This document shows, one piece after another, positions 54,148 to 62,819 of a DNA stretch of 64,000 bases. Origin of the DNA: Denitratimonas sp037478135 (GTDB lineage Bacteria; Pseudomonadota; Gammaproteobacteria; Xanthomonadales; Xanthomonadaceae). Each line of letters starts with the position of its first letter. Positions within the stretch are counted from its first letter, which is position 1. A program made the translations under genes and the position numbers. The stretch covers positions 62,001 to 126,000 of the forward strand of contig NZ_JBBHDV010000005.1 of NCBI RefSeq assembly GCF_037478135.1, written 5' to 3'. A model generated the notes under the pieces. It had not been told where the DNA came from, ran no database searches, and worked only from the letters and a program-made list of their open reading frames with translations.

Positions 54148-55401
54148 TCATTGCCCCGCCAGCGTCTTCAGGATCAACCCGGTGACATAGGCCAGATAGG
54201 TGCCGGTGGCATAGCCCAGCGTGCCCAGCAGCACCCCGACCGGCGCCAGCGACGGATGGAACGCGGCCGCCACCACGGGTGCCGAGGCCGCCGCCCCGAT
54301 ATTGCCCTGCGAACCAATCGCGAAATAGAACAGCGGCACCCGGGTCAGCTTCATCGCGATCAGCAGGCAGATGATGTGGACACTCATCCAGACCACGCCC
54401 AGCGCAAACAGCCATGGCCGGTCCAGCAACGCCAGCAAATCCATCTGCATGCCGATGCAGGCGATCAGGAAATAAAGCAGCAGCGAACCGATCTTCGATG
54501 CGCCGGCACCTTCCAGCCGGCGCGCGCGGGTGAAGCTCAGCAGCAGGCCCATCGTGGTGGACAGCACCACCACCCAGACAAAGCTCGATGTCAGGCTGAA
54601 CTGCGCGGCCCAGGACACATTCGCCGCGAACCAGGCCGCGATCACGCCGCCCAGCGCATGCGCCAGCGCCACGATGCCGAAACCGGTGCCGACGATCACC
54701 ATCAGGTCGGTCAGGCTCGGAATCCGCGCGTGCTGCGCCTCGTAGGCCGCCGCCTTGGCCTTCAACTCGTCCAGCGCCCGGGTATCCACACCTGAGCGCG
54801 CGTCCAGTTCTTCCGAACGCCCGGCCAGATACAGCAGCACCGCCATCCACAGGCTGGCCACCGCCACATCGACCACGGCGAACTGGCCGAAGGTGGTGGC
54901 ATCGACCTCGAACACTTCGCGGGCCGCGACCATGTTCGCGCCACCACCGATCCAGCTTCCGGCCAGTGCCGCCATGCCGGCCCAGGTATCGCCTTCCACC
55001 GTCACCGGATGCAGCCAGTCGAACAGCAGGAACGACACCACCGCACCCAGCATCACGCCGAGGGTGCCGGCCGCGAACACGATCAGCAGCTTCGGCCCAA
55101 GCCCGAAGATGCCCTTCAGATCGATCGACAAGGTCAGCAGCACCAGCGCCGCCGGCAGCAGCACATCGCGCGCCACCGGGTTGTAGAGCGGCGTGTTGAT
55201 GCCATCGATCAGACCGGTGGTGTTGTAGATCGCCGGGATGAAGTAGCACAGCAGCAATGCCGGCACGACCTTGAAAAAGCGCTGCAGGAACGGCGTCGGC
55301 CCGCTCGCGGCCCAGAAGATCGCGCCCAGGGTGGCGGCGATGAGGCCGAACACGACGATGTCGTTGGTGATCAGGGGTGCAGCGGTCTGTACATCAGGCA
55401 T
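54148..55401 (-). CDS. DUF819 integral membrane protein
   Basis: A 417-residue protein with about 11-12 transmembrane helices, including LITNDIVVFGLIAATLGAIF and SLTSSFVWVVVLSTTMGLLL. The glycine-rich LAGSWIGGGANMVAAREVFE and FYFAIGSQGNIGAAASAPVV motifs recur in both halves of DUF819 proteins (YjcL-like). They are likely transporters, substrate unknown. ATG 55401. Upstream, divergent, is accA; the 91-nt gap carries the accA promoter region. Confidence 0.85.
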   Translation of the reverse strand: MPDVQTAAPLITNDIVVFGLIAATLGAIFWAASGPTPFLQRFFKVVPALLLCYFIPAIYNTTGLIDGINTPLYNPVARDVLLPAALVLLTLSIDLKGIFGLGPKLLIVFAAGTLGVMLGAVVSFLLFDWLHPVTVEGDTWAGMAALAGSWIGGGANMVAAREVFEVDATTFGQFAVVDVAVASLWMAVLLYLAGRSEELDARSGVDTRALDELKAKAAAYEAQHARIPSLTDLMVIVGTGFGIVALAHALGGVIAAWFAANVSWAAQFSLTSSFVWVVVLSTTMGLLLSFTRARRLEGAGASKIGSLLLYFLIACIGMQMDLLALLDRPWLFALGVVWMSVHIICLLIAMKLTRVPLFYFAIGSQGNIGAAASAPVVAAAFHPSLAPVGVLLGTLGYATGTYLAYVTGLILKTLAGQ

Positions 55402-55452
55402 GGAAACTCCCGGTGGTTGCGACGATCCCGGCCAGGCCGGGCGAGCGGCGAC

Positions 55453-55458
55453 TATACT
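55453..55458 (+). promoter_or_regulatory. -10 box of accA
   Basis: TATACT 34 nt upstream of the accA ATG. A TTGCGA further upstream is too distant to be its -35, so only the -10 is supported. Confidence 0.4.
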
Positions 55459-55492
55459 GGCGCTCCTGCTTTCACGTCATGGTTCCCCTTGC

Positions 55493-56452
55493 ATGAACCC
55501 CAACTTCCTCGACTTCGAACAACCCATCGCCGAACTGGAGGCCAAGATCCAGGAACTTCGCCACGCCAGCCAGGGCAGCGCCTTCAACATCGAGGAGGAA
55601 GTCGCCAAGCTGCAGGACAAGCTCAAGGCCCGCACCGCCGAGATCTTCCGCAACCTGACACCGTGGCAGGTCTCGCAGCTGGCGCGCCACCCGCAGCGCC
55701 CCTACACCCTGGATTACGTGAAACTGGTCTGCGACGAATTCCATGAACTGGCCGGTGACCGCGCCTATGCCGACGATGCCGCCATCGTCGGCGGCCTGGC
55801 CCGCATCGGGGGCCGCGCGGTGATGCTGATCGGCCAGCAGAAGGGCCGCGACACCAAGGCCAAGATCAAGCGCAACTTCGGCATGCCGCGCCCGGAGGGC
55901 TACCGCAAGGCGCTGCGCCTGATGCAGACCGCCGAGCGTTTCAAACTGCCCATCATCACCTTCATCGACACCCCAGGCGCGTATCCGGGTGTGGGCGCGG
56001 AAGAGCGCGGCCAGTCCGAGGCGATCGCGCGCAACCTGCTGGAAATGGCGCGCCTGCGCGTGCCGATCATCTGCACCGTGATCGGTGAAGGCGGCTCCGG
56101 CGGCGCGCTGGCCATCGGCGTTGGCGACCGCACCCTGATGCTCGAATACAGCACCTACTCGGTGATCTCGCCGGAAGGCTGCGCCTCGATTCTGTGGAAG
56201 ACCGCCGAACGTGCCAAGGATGCCGCCGAAGCCCTGGGCATCACCGCCCCGCGCCTGCTGGAACTGGGCCTGATCGACCACCTCATCAAGGAGCCACTGG
56301 GCGGCGCGCACCGCGATCCGCAAGACATGGCCGACCGCCTCAAGAACACACTGCTGGCCCAGCTCGACCAGCTCGAAGGCCGCAACCCCGACGCCCTGCT
56401 GCAGGATCGCTACGAACGCCTGCGCGGTTACGGGCAGTATCAGGCGGCGTGA
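55493..56452 (+). CDS. accA: acetyl-CoA carboxylase carboxyltransferase subunit alpha
   Basis: A 319-residue subunit starting MNPNFLDFEQPIAELEAKIQ, with the coiled-coil lead and the crotonase-like core (RNFGMPRPEGYRKALRLMQT, IITFIDTPGAYPGVGAEERG, GEGGSGGALAIGVGDRTLML). Works with AccB, AccC and AccD in malonyl-CoA formation. In many gammaproteobacteria it follows dnaE after rnhB; here it is about 17 kb away from rnhB, with its own -10 box. Confidence 0.97.
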   Translation: MNPNFLDFEQPIAELEAKIQELRHASQGSAFNIEEEVAKLQDKLKARTAEIFRNLTPWQVSQLARHPQRPYTLDYVKLVCDEFHELAGDRAYADDAAIVGGLARIGGRAVMLIGQQKGRDTKAKIKRNFGMPRPEGYRKALRLMQTAERFKLPIITFIDTPGAYPGVGAEERGQSEAIARNLLEMARLRVPIICTVIGEGGSGGALAIGVGDRTLMLEYSTYSVISPEGCASILWKTAERAKDAAEALGITAPRLLELGLIDHLIKEPLGGAHRDPQDMADRLKNTLLAQLDQLEGRNPDALLQDRYERLRGYGQYQAA

Positions 56453-56467
56453 GGATCTGCATGCATC

Positions 56468-56632
56468 CAATGCTCCCTTGGCCGATGATCAGGAATGCAT
56501 CGCCTCCATCCTCGACGCGTTCGACGCCGTGGTGAGCGATCTGTTCTCCGGTCTGCCGGCTGGACCAAGGCCCGCCTCCAGCAATGCGAACACTGCCATG
56601 ATCGCCTGCTCACCTTCCGGGAAGCCGCATGA
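56468..56632 (+). pseudogene. remnant of a small protein upstream of the zeta-like gene
   Basis: One frame reads DDQECIASILDAFDAVVSDL then FSGLPA, and the next frame continues WTKARLQQCEHCHDRLLTFR to a TGA. Joined, they make one plausible short protein, so a frameshift near 56560 has broken it. Its TGA overlaps the ATG of the zeta-like gene (ATGA). I see no convincing start codon at its 5' end. It may be a former antitoxin or partner gene. Confidence 0.45.
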
Positions 56633-57166
56633 CGCCGGTTGATACCGTGAACAGAAAGATCATCATCATTGCTGGCCCCAACGGGGCGGGTAAAACCACC
56701 TTCGCTTGCTCCTTCCTGCCCGCTGAAGCGCAGCTGCCCCGCTTCATCAATGCCGATCTTATCGCTGCCGGGCTTGGCTCCGTTCGCGCCAGAGACCGCC
56801 GCGATCAAGGCCGGCCGGCTGATGCTGGAAGAGATCGACCATTGTGCAAAACGCGGCGAGAGCTTCGCCTTCGAGACCACGCTTTCGGGCATCGGCTATC
56901 TGCGCCACATCACGCAGTGGCGTGCCCAAGGCTATCGGATCAGCCTGTTCTTCCTGAGCCTGCCCAACGTCGAAATCGCCATCGCCCGCGTTGCCGAGCG
57001 TGTGCGACAGGGTGGGCACGACATCCCGCAAGCCGTCATCCGGCGCCGTTTCGCTGCAGGCTTGAAGAATTTCCACGATCATTACCGCACTGCCGTGGAC
57101 GATTGGGCGCTTTACGACAACTCCGGCAGCACACCGGTGATGCTGGCATGGGGAGAGAACGCATGA
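56629..57166 (+). pseudogene. zeta-toxin-like P-loop kinase, frameshifted
   Basis: The first frame (from ATG 56629) gives KIIIIAGPNGAGKTTFACSF and RFINADLIAAGL, the Walker A and adjacent region of the zeta/COG4185 P-loop family. From about 56773 the similarity continues in the +1 frame: PFAPETAAIKAGRLMLEEID, then FAFETTLSGIGYLRHI and on to a stop at 57164-57166. One extra T in GGGCTTGG explains the shift. Intact relatives (about 180-200 residues) phosphorylate UDP-sugars or act as other small-molecule kinases. The gene is broken unless the base is a sequencing error. Confidence 0.75.
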
Positions 57167-57351
57167 ATCAACAGGAACTTTCCAAGGCAAGAAACCCGGA
57201 CCTGCGCGCAGCGTTCGTCGCCTTGCAACGTGCAGCAAAACTGGCGCGCCAGGCGGCCGTACAGACCAACACCGCCATCGTGGTGATGCAAGAAGGCCAG
57301 TTGATACGCATCCCCGCCGATGAGTTGCGCAAAACCATGCATTCGGCATGA
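57163..57351 (+). CDS. small protein coupled to the zeta-like gene (antitoxin candidate)
   Basis: A 62-residue protein MNQQELSKARNPDLRAAFVA ending ELRKTMHSA. Its ATG overlaps the zeta-like stop (ATGA), and the frame is intact. It is rich in Ala and Arg with a C-terminal segment VVMQEGQLIRIPADELRK that resembles short conserved tails in proteins accompanying COG4185-type kinases. Antitoxin function is a guess from position and size; no family was recognised with confidence. Confidence 0.5.
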   Translation: MNQQELSKARNPDLRAAFVALQRAAKLARQAAVQTNTAIVVMQEGQLIRIPADELRKTMHSA

Positions 57352-57636
57352 GCGAAGCGCCCGCGTACGGGCTGATCGCGCTTTCCAGTGAAAGCACCGC
57401 CTCTATCGCGGTGGGTGTCCACTTTTTCGATTGAACATCCGGGGCAACAGTAAAGACCTGTCCGATATCGTGAAGAAGTCCGGAAGCCGACGCTGCTGGA
57501 CAAGCTGGCAGCGTTCTTCGAACGGTATTTCGAACCTGGTTGACGCTCTTTTTGATCCGTGTTGTTTGCAGCGATGGGCGAAGCAGCGCGCAACGGTTTC
57601 AGGTCACACCGGCTGCTCCCGCTTGAACACCAACGC
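57352..57636. other. gene-free gap with possible relic coding sequence
   Basis: No intact gene. One frame at about 57463-57540 (KPTLLDKLAAFFERYFEPG before a TGA) looks protein-like, ending in an amphipathic helix, but has no start codon or detectable family. It may be a further relic of the decayed module to its left. Confidence 0.3.
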
Positions 57637-58272
57637 TCACTGCCCGGAATCACCCTCGCGCTGCGCCCACGCCGCTTCGCCCTGCGCCACGCTCCAATCG
57701 ACGATTTGCGGCAGCAGCTCCTGCAAGGCATCGCCGAAGGCCGCGACCGCGTCCGGCGCCTGCTGGCTGCGTGCCGGTGCCCGTGCCTGCAGCACATGGC
57801 TGGCGAGGATGCGGCCGGCCGGATAACCGACCAGTTGCAGTTTGACCCCGATCACCGCCTGCGGCCCGCCTTCCAGTTCGAGCTGGAAATCGCGCAGTTC
57901 GGCGGCCAGTTCGAAATCGCTGAAACGGCCGGAATTGGCATGGTCCAGCATCGCCACGCGGGCATCGGCCTCGAACGCCCGGAACAGCGCGTCACCGAGC
58001 AGGCCGGACGGCACCTGGGCCCAGCGCGCCTGCGGATAGACCTCGATTTCACCGGGCACCGGCTGCACCAGAATGCGCGGCGTGATCAGTTGCCCGGTGG
58101 CCGAAGGGCGCGCCAGTCCAAGCCGCCATTCAACCGGCTTCACCTGCCCACTGCGCGGCGGGAACTGTGGTTGCGGCTGGTAAAGCGTCACCGGCGGGCG
58201 GCTCGGCAGCACATTGCAGCCGGCCAGCAGCACCAGCAATACCGCCATTGATATCCAGAAAATACGCTTCAT
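57637..58272 (-). CDS. ABC transport auxiliary lipoprotein (PqiC/MlaD-partner type)
   Basis: A 211-residue lipoprotein: signal peptide MKRIFWISMAVLLVLLAGCN with lipobox LAGC at Cys19. The mature part (TLYQPQPQF, RPSATGQLITPRILVQPVPG, YPQARWAQVPSGLLGDALFR, FELAAELRDFQLELEGG) matches the ABC_trans_aux/PqiC pattern. It is probably an outer-membrane-anchored partner for the MCE protein encoded upstream, to which it is coupled by ATGA overlap. Confidence 0.85.
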   Translation of the reverse strand: MKRIFWISMAVLLVLLAGCNVLPSRPPVTLYQPQPQFPPRSGQVKPVEWRLGLARPSATGQLITPRILVQPVPGEIEVYPQARWAQVPSGLLGDALFRAFEADARVAMLDHANSGRFSDFELAAELRDFQLELEGGPQAVIGVKLQLVGYPAGRILASHVLQARAPARSQQAPDAVAAFGDALQELLPQIVDWSVAQGEAAWAQREGDSGQ

Positions 58273-59207
58273 CGCGGGGTGAACTCCCTGGGTTGCGGGT
58301 TGCCGAGGAAGGCGCTGTCCGAACGCGAAAGATGTTCGGACAGCTGTTGCAGCGCGGCCAGCGTGGCGCGCAGTTCTTCCAGCGTCGGGCCGACCTGACG
58401 CAGGCCCTGGTTGCTGAAGCTGGCCAGTGGCGCGCGGTTTTCGGCCACCATGCCGTCCAGTTGCGCCACCAGCCCGTCGAGCCGGTCCAGCGCCTGCCCG
58501 GCACCGGCCAGCACCTGTTGCACTTCGCCTTCGGCCAGGCCCTGGACGGAGCGTGCGGCGGCATCAATCGAACCCAGCGTGGTCTGCAACTGGCTGGAAG
58601 CGGCCGACAGCTGGCGGATCGCCTCGGCCAGGGTCTGGCGCTCTTCGCCCACCGAGGCCACCAGCACGTCGATGTTTTCCAGCACCTTCCCGACATGCTC
58701 GGTGTTCTTGGGCGACAGCAGATCCGACAGCCGCGCCGCGACCTCGTTGAGATTGACCATGATGTCCTCACCCGAGGCCGCGAGCTTGGACAAGGCCGAC
58801 GGGCTGGCGAAGATCACCGGCACCTGCTGGCGCGTTTCCAGCACCGGGCTTTGCGGCGAACCACCGGCCAGACGGATGTCGGCCACGCCGGTGATCGCGG
58901 AAAACCCGAGCGTGGCCTGGGTGTCCTGCCGCAGCAGATCGGGCGTACCGACCCGCACCCGCACCACCACGCGCGCCAGATGTTCCGGGTCCACCGCCAA
59001 CGACAGCACCTCGCCCACCGGCACCCCGTTGTAGGACACCATCGAGCCCTTGGTCAGGCCGATCACCGATTCCTCGAACACGATGTCGTAGTGCGCCTGG
59101 TCACGATCACTGCCGAAGGCGTTGAGCCACAGCAGGCAGCCCAGCGCCAGCGCGAACACGGCGATCACGAACAATCCGATCAGCAGATGGTTGGCACGTG
59201 TTTCCAT
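58269..59207 (-). CDS. MCE-domain (MlaD-like) periplasmic lipid-transport protein
   Basis: A 312-residue protein with an N-terminal transmembrane anchor (LLIGLFVIAVFALALGCLLW), an MCE domain (about 38-120, with SVIGLTKGSMVSYNGVPVGE and GVADIRLAGG) and a long alpha-helical C-terminal region (about 165-300). The hexameric MCE ring carries lipids between membranes. It is separated from the ATPase gene by 275 nt in which no gene is seen, yet order and strand fit one operon. Confidence 0.9.
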   Translation of the reverse strand: METRANHLLIGLFVIAVFALALGCLLWLNAFGSDRDQAHYDIVFEESVIGLTKGSMVSYNGVPVGEVLSLAVDPEHLARVVVRVRVGTPDLLRQDTQATLGFSAITGVADIRLAGGSPQSPVLETRQQVPVIFASPSALSKLAASGEDIMVNLNEVAARLSDLLSPKNTEHVGKVLENIDVLVASVGEERQTLAEAIRQLSAASSQLQTTLGSIDAAARSVQGLAEGEVQQVLAGAGQALDRLDGLVAQLDGMVAENRAPLASFSNQGLRQVGPTLEELRATLAALQQLSEHLSRSDSAFLGNPQPREFTPR

Positions 59208-59482
59208 GGGTCAGAGCCTGTGAAAAGGTTGAATATCAGCGGATCGTGGTCCGCGCCGGATTGCGCGAGCGCGGTGCCGGATATTTCCGGCAGGCTGCGC
59301 CGCGTGAAGACAAGGGAGCCCGATGCGCCTGGATCGCCAACCCCATGCCTGCGGCGCCTGTGCCGATCTGACTGCACTGCCGCAGCCCCTACAACAGCGC
59401 GAAGGAACGGATCCATCACCGGTTTCGCACAAGCCCGCAGACCGGAGCGTTCGCAAGCACCCACTGTGGCCGGACAAAATTT

Positions 59483-60295
59483 TCATGGCGTCACCACCCC
59501 GGCCTGGGTGGACGCGGTCAGTTGTGCGGCGCGCCCGCGCGGGCCGTGGAAATAGTCCTGGATCCAGCGATCCGGATGGCGCGCGACGTTGTCCAGTGTA
59601 TCGGCCACCAGCACACGTTTCTGCGACAGCACGGCAACCCGGTCGCAGATGGTGTGCAGCGTATCCAGATCATGCGTGATCAGGAACACCGTCAGCCCGA
59701 GGCTGTCGCGCAGCGTCAGGATCAGCTGATCGAACGCGGCCGCGCCGATCGGATCCAGCCCGGCCGTGGGTTCGTCCAGGAACAGCAGTTCCGCATCCAG
59801 CGCCAGCGCCCGCGCCAGTGCCGCGCGCTTGATCATGCCGCCGGACAGCTGCGACGGAAACTTTTCCCCGGCGCCGGCCGGCAACCCGGCCAGCGCCAGC
59901 TTCAAGGCCGCCAGACGCTGCATCATCGGCACGGAAAGCCCGCCCAGTTCGCGCATCGGCACCTGGATGTTCTCGGCCACGCTGAGCGAGGAAAACAGCG
60001 CGCCGTACTGGAACAGCACACCACAGCGCCGGTCCAGACGCTGGCGCTGGGCCTGCGACATCGGCCCGACATCCTCGCCGAACAGCTGCACACTGCCAGC
60101 CGCGGCGCGGTTCAGGCCGATGATCGAGCGCATCAGCACCGATTTGCCGCTGCCCGAACCACCGACCACGCCGAGGATCTCGCCACGGTGCAGGTCCAGA
60201 TCCAGGTTTTCGTGCACCACCTGGGTGCCGAACTGGTTGCGCATGCCGCGCACCCGCACCACCGCCTCGCGCGCCTGCTCCACCACCGCGCTCAC
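59483..60295 (-). CDS. MlaF-like ABC transporter ATPase
   Basis: A 270-residue ATPase: Walker A GVVGGSGSGKSVLMRS, signature QLSGGMIKRAALARALALD, Walker B AELLFLDEPTAGLDPIG and the switch His in FLITHDLDTL. Works with the MlaE-like permease upstream. Start GTG 60295 (MSAVVEQ) gives a GTGA overlap with the permease. The C-terminal tail (ASTQAGVVTP) is slightly longer than usual. The frame extends upstream inside the permease only. Confidence 0.93.
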   Translation of the reverse strand: MSAVVEQAREAVVRVRGMRNQFGTQVVHENLDLDLHRGEILGVVGGSGSGKSVLMRSIIGLNRAAAGSVQLFGEDVGPMSQAQRQRLDRRCGVLFQYGALFSSLSVAENIQVPMRELGGLSVPMMQRLAALKLALAGLPAGAGEKFPSQLSGGMIKRAALARALALDAELLFLDEPTAGLDPIGAAAFDQLILTLRDSLGLTVFLITHDLDTLHTICDRVAVLSQKRVLVADTLDNVARHPDRWIQDYFHGPRGRAAQLTASTQAGVVTP

Positions 60296-61434
60296 CAGCC
60301 CATCTCCATGAAGAAGACCGCCGCCAACGCATCGATCAGGATCACCACGAAGATCGACTGCACCACGCTGGACGTGGTGTGCTTGCCGACCGATTCGGCA
60401 CTGCCTGCGACCTTGAAGCCTTCCAGACAACCGATCAGCGCAATCATCAGCGCGAACAGCGGCGCCTTCGACATGCCGACCCAGAAATGCCGCACTTCCA
60501 GCGTGTCGTGGATGCGCGAGAAATACATCATCGGCGAGATGTCCAACGCCAGCGCGCAGACCACCGCGCCACCGAGAATGCCCGACAGCATCGCCAGCAC
60601 CGTCAGCAGCGGCAGCGACACCAGCAGCGCCAGCGCACGCGGCACCACCAGCACCTGGACCGGATCCATGCCCAGGGTGCGGATCGCATCGATTTCCTCG
60701 CGTGATTTCATCGAACCCAGCTGCGCGGTGAAGGCGCTGCCGGAGCGTCCGGCCACCATGATCGCGGTCAGCAGCACGCCGAATTCGCGCAGAAACGAGA
60801 ACGCGATCAGATCCACCGTGTACAGCGTGGCGCCGAATTCGCGCAGGATCGTCGCGCCCAGGAATGCCACCACGGCGCCGACCAAAAATGTCAGCAGCGC
60901 GATGATCGGCACCGCGTTCAAGCCGGTCTGATGGATCTGCACCACCCACGGCGCCACACGCCAGCGCTGCGGCGACACCAGCACGCGCGGCAATGTCGCC
61001 AGCAACAACCCGAGAAAACTGACCAGACGCAGCGCATCGCGCCAGATCGCCAGCACCGCCGCCCCGATGCCGGCGATGAAATCGCCCACGCCCTCCCGAA
61101 CCGGCGCCGGCAGCGGCTCGGCATCGGCCTGTGCCACCGCAGCCAGCAGGCGCGCATGGCGTGGCGCCAGTGCATCGAACTGTTCCAGCCCGGCTCCGCC
61201 GGCCAGTTGCAGCAACAGGCTGGCACCGGCGGTATCCACCTTTCCCAGCGCCTGTGCATCGATGCGCTGCACGCCGGCTTCACGTGCGGACAACGCGGCC
61301 AGCGCGCGTTCCAGCCGGGTTGCGTGCGCCAGTGTCCAGTCGCCGGACAGCTGCACGCGGCCCTGCGCATCCGGGCCCTGGAAACTGCCAGGCGTGGTCG
61401 CTGCCATGTCGGCTTCGTGCGCGTGCGTGTTCAT
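60292..61434 (-). CDS. MlaE-like permease with N-terminal STAS domain
   Basis: A 380-residue protein. The N-terminal 110 residues (VQLSGDWTLAHATRLERALA, VDTAGASLLLQLAGG) form a STAS domain, which in the E. coli Mla system is the separate protein MlaB; the rest is the MlaE permease with five to six helices (EFGVLLTAIMVAGRSGSAFT, FALMIALIGCLEGFKVAGSA). The fusion therefore replaces two genes. ATG 61434 overlaps the upstream M15 peptidase gene as ATGA. Confidence 0.92.
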   Translation of the reverse strand: MNTHAHEADMAATTPGSFQGPDAQGRVQLSGDWTLAHATRLERALAALSAREAGVQRIDAQALGKVDTAGASLLLQLAGGAGLEQFDALAPRHARLLAAVAQADAEPLPAPVREGVGDFIAGIGAAVLAIWRDALRLVSFLGLLLATLPRVLVSPQRWRVAPWVVQIHQTGLNAVPIIALLTFLVGAVVAFLGATILREFGATLYTVDLIAFSFLREFGVLLTAIMVAGRSGSAFTAQLGSMKSREEIDAIRTLGMDPVQVLVVPRALALLVSLPLLTVLAMLSGILGGAVVCALALDISPMMYFSRIHDTLEVRHFWVGMSKAPLFALMIALIGCLEGFKVAGSAESVGKHTTSSVVQSIFVVILIDALAAVFFMEMGW

Positions 61435-62228
61435 GTGCGCAGGCACCAGTGCCACGGCTCGTAGACAATGCCGTGCGGGTTGTCGCGCGGGTAACTCAGG
61501 TGGAATCCGAACGCCGCCGCGTTTTCGCACAGCCACGCGAAGGCCGGTGTGGCTTCGAAAGACTCCTCGGCCGGCGGCTGGCCCGGCGTGCCGATGTCCA
61601 GCGCGCGCCCGGAATGGTGCTCACTGTAGCCGGGCGCGGCGTTGACCGACAGGATCTGCGCCAGCGTCTGCCCACGCGCCAGTTTGCGCCGGAAAATCCC
61701 GAGCTGATAAGCGTGGCTGCGATAACCGGAAATCGCTTCCAGCCGCACCCCATCGGCAGCTGCGGCAGCCTGCATTCTGCGCCAGCCGGCCGCCGCCTGC
61801 GGCAGCAGCCACAACGGTCGCTGCCAGCGATCAAAATCAGCCAGTGCCAGCCAGGAAGGTTCCGGCACCAGCGGCAACCCATGGCGCTGGCTGTAGCCGG
61901 CATCCAGTCCAAGCCGGACGCAGTGTTCGCGCAGTGCGTGGGAAGGCATGGGAGCCGGGCGGGGCTGCCGTTCAACCTGATGCAGGTGTCCGGAAAGTTC
62001 CGCCGGATGCAGTTGCCGGCGGGCGCGGGCCAGCGCCGGTGGCAGCAACGCGTACAGTTTCCCGTCCGCGTCCAGCGTCGCCAGATAGCGCCCATCGGCC
62101 TTGCGCCGCAGCACCCAGCGCGCCGCGCGCAGCGCCCGCACACTGGCATTTCCGCGCGCGCGCAGCAGCGTCGCCGGCCAGGCTTCCATGCGTTCGAAAT
62201 TGACCAGGCGCAGATCGCGGTGATTCAT
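61431..62228 (-). CDS. M15-family D-Ala-D-Ala carboxypeptidase-like protein
   Basis: A 265-residue protein. The C-terminal half has the zinc motifs of VanY/M15B peptidases: ISGYRSHAYQ, SEHHSGRALDIG (His, Asp) and EPWHW (His). The N-terminal 100 residues are unassigned. No obvious signal peptide is present. Start ATG 62228 (MNHRDLRLV); the frame reaches 62282. It precedes and overlaps the STAS-MlaE gene, linking cell-wall and lipid-transport genes in one transcript. Confidence 0.85.
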   Translation of the reverse strand: MNHRDLRLVNFERMEAWPATLLRARGNASVRALRAARWVLRRKADGRYLATLDADGKLYALLPPALARARRQLHPAELSGHLHQVERQPRPAPMPSHALREHCVRLGLDAGYSQRHGLPLVPEPSWLALADFDRWQRPLWLLPQAAAGWRRMQAAAAADGVRLEAISGYRSHAYQLGIFRRKLARGQTLAQILSVNAAPGYSEHHSGRALDIGTPGQPPAEESFEATPAFAWLCENAAAFGFHLSYPRDNPHGIVYEPWHWCLRT

Positions 62229-62285
62229 GCGCGGCAGCTTATCAGGCGGCCGTGACGGCCTGGACGACGGCAAACGCGGCACCGT

Positions 62286-62819
62286 TCAGCTGCGGCGGCC
62301 GGTCTGCTGCAAGGCCTGCAGCAACGACTGCGGCTTTTCCGGGCTGAGCAGCAGCACCCGGTCACTGCGTTGCGGCAACAGCAATACGTTGCGGCGCGAG
62401 GTCAGTGCGCAGAACAGTTTCTGCTTCCACTCACGGCCACGGTAATGGCCGGCGTCCAGACCTGGCAGGCTCATGCCGTTGAGACGAACCATTGGCCGCC
62501 ATTGCGGGTGTTCGGCCAGATCGATGATCCGCGCCGCGTCCACATCAAGATCGGCCAGCGCGATGCGCTGGGTGTAGAACGTGGCGCGCACCACCAGCCG
62601 GCCGTCTTCCAGCGTCACCCGCATACGCCGCACCACCAGCAGTAACATGGCCGCGCCCGCCAGCAACCCGAACGCGACCAGGGCCAGTGTCGCCGGCCCC
62701 AGATCCTGGCCACCCGCGACAAACAGCGCGCCGAAGGTGAACAGCAGGCCCAGCACCAGCGCGGCCAGCGTCACCCGCGTCGGCTTGCCGATGGGCTGCA
62801 TCGGAAAATCCCGCGCCAT
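62286..62819 (-). CDS. two-helix membrane protein with a PH-like domain
   Basis: A 177-residue protein with two N-terminal transmembrane helices (LAALVLGLLFTFGALFVAGG, LALVAFGLLAGAAMLLLVVR) followed by a beta-rich region (MRVTLEDGRLVVRATFYTQR ... NVLLLPQRSDRVLLLSPEKP) resembling bacterial PH-type domains. Function unknown. ATG 62819 follows a GGAG element at 7 nt and overlaps the upstream stop (TGATG). Confidence 0.6.
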   Translation of the reverse strand: MARDFPMQPIGKPTRVTLAALVLGLLFTFGALFVAGGQDLGPATLALVAFGLLAGAAMLLLVVRRMRVTLEDGRLVVRATFYTQRIALADLDVDAARIIDLAEHPQWRPMVRLNGMSLPGLDAGHYRGREWKQKLFCALTSRRNVLLLPQRSDRVLLLSPEKPQSLLQALQQTGRRS

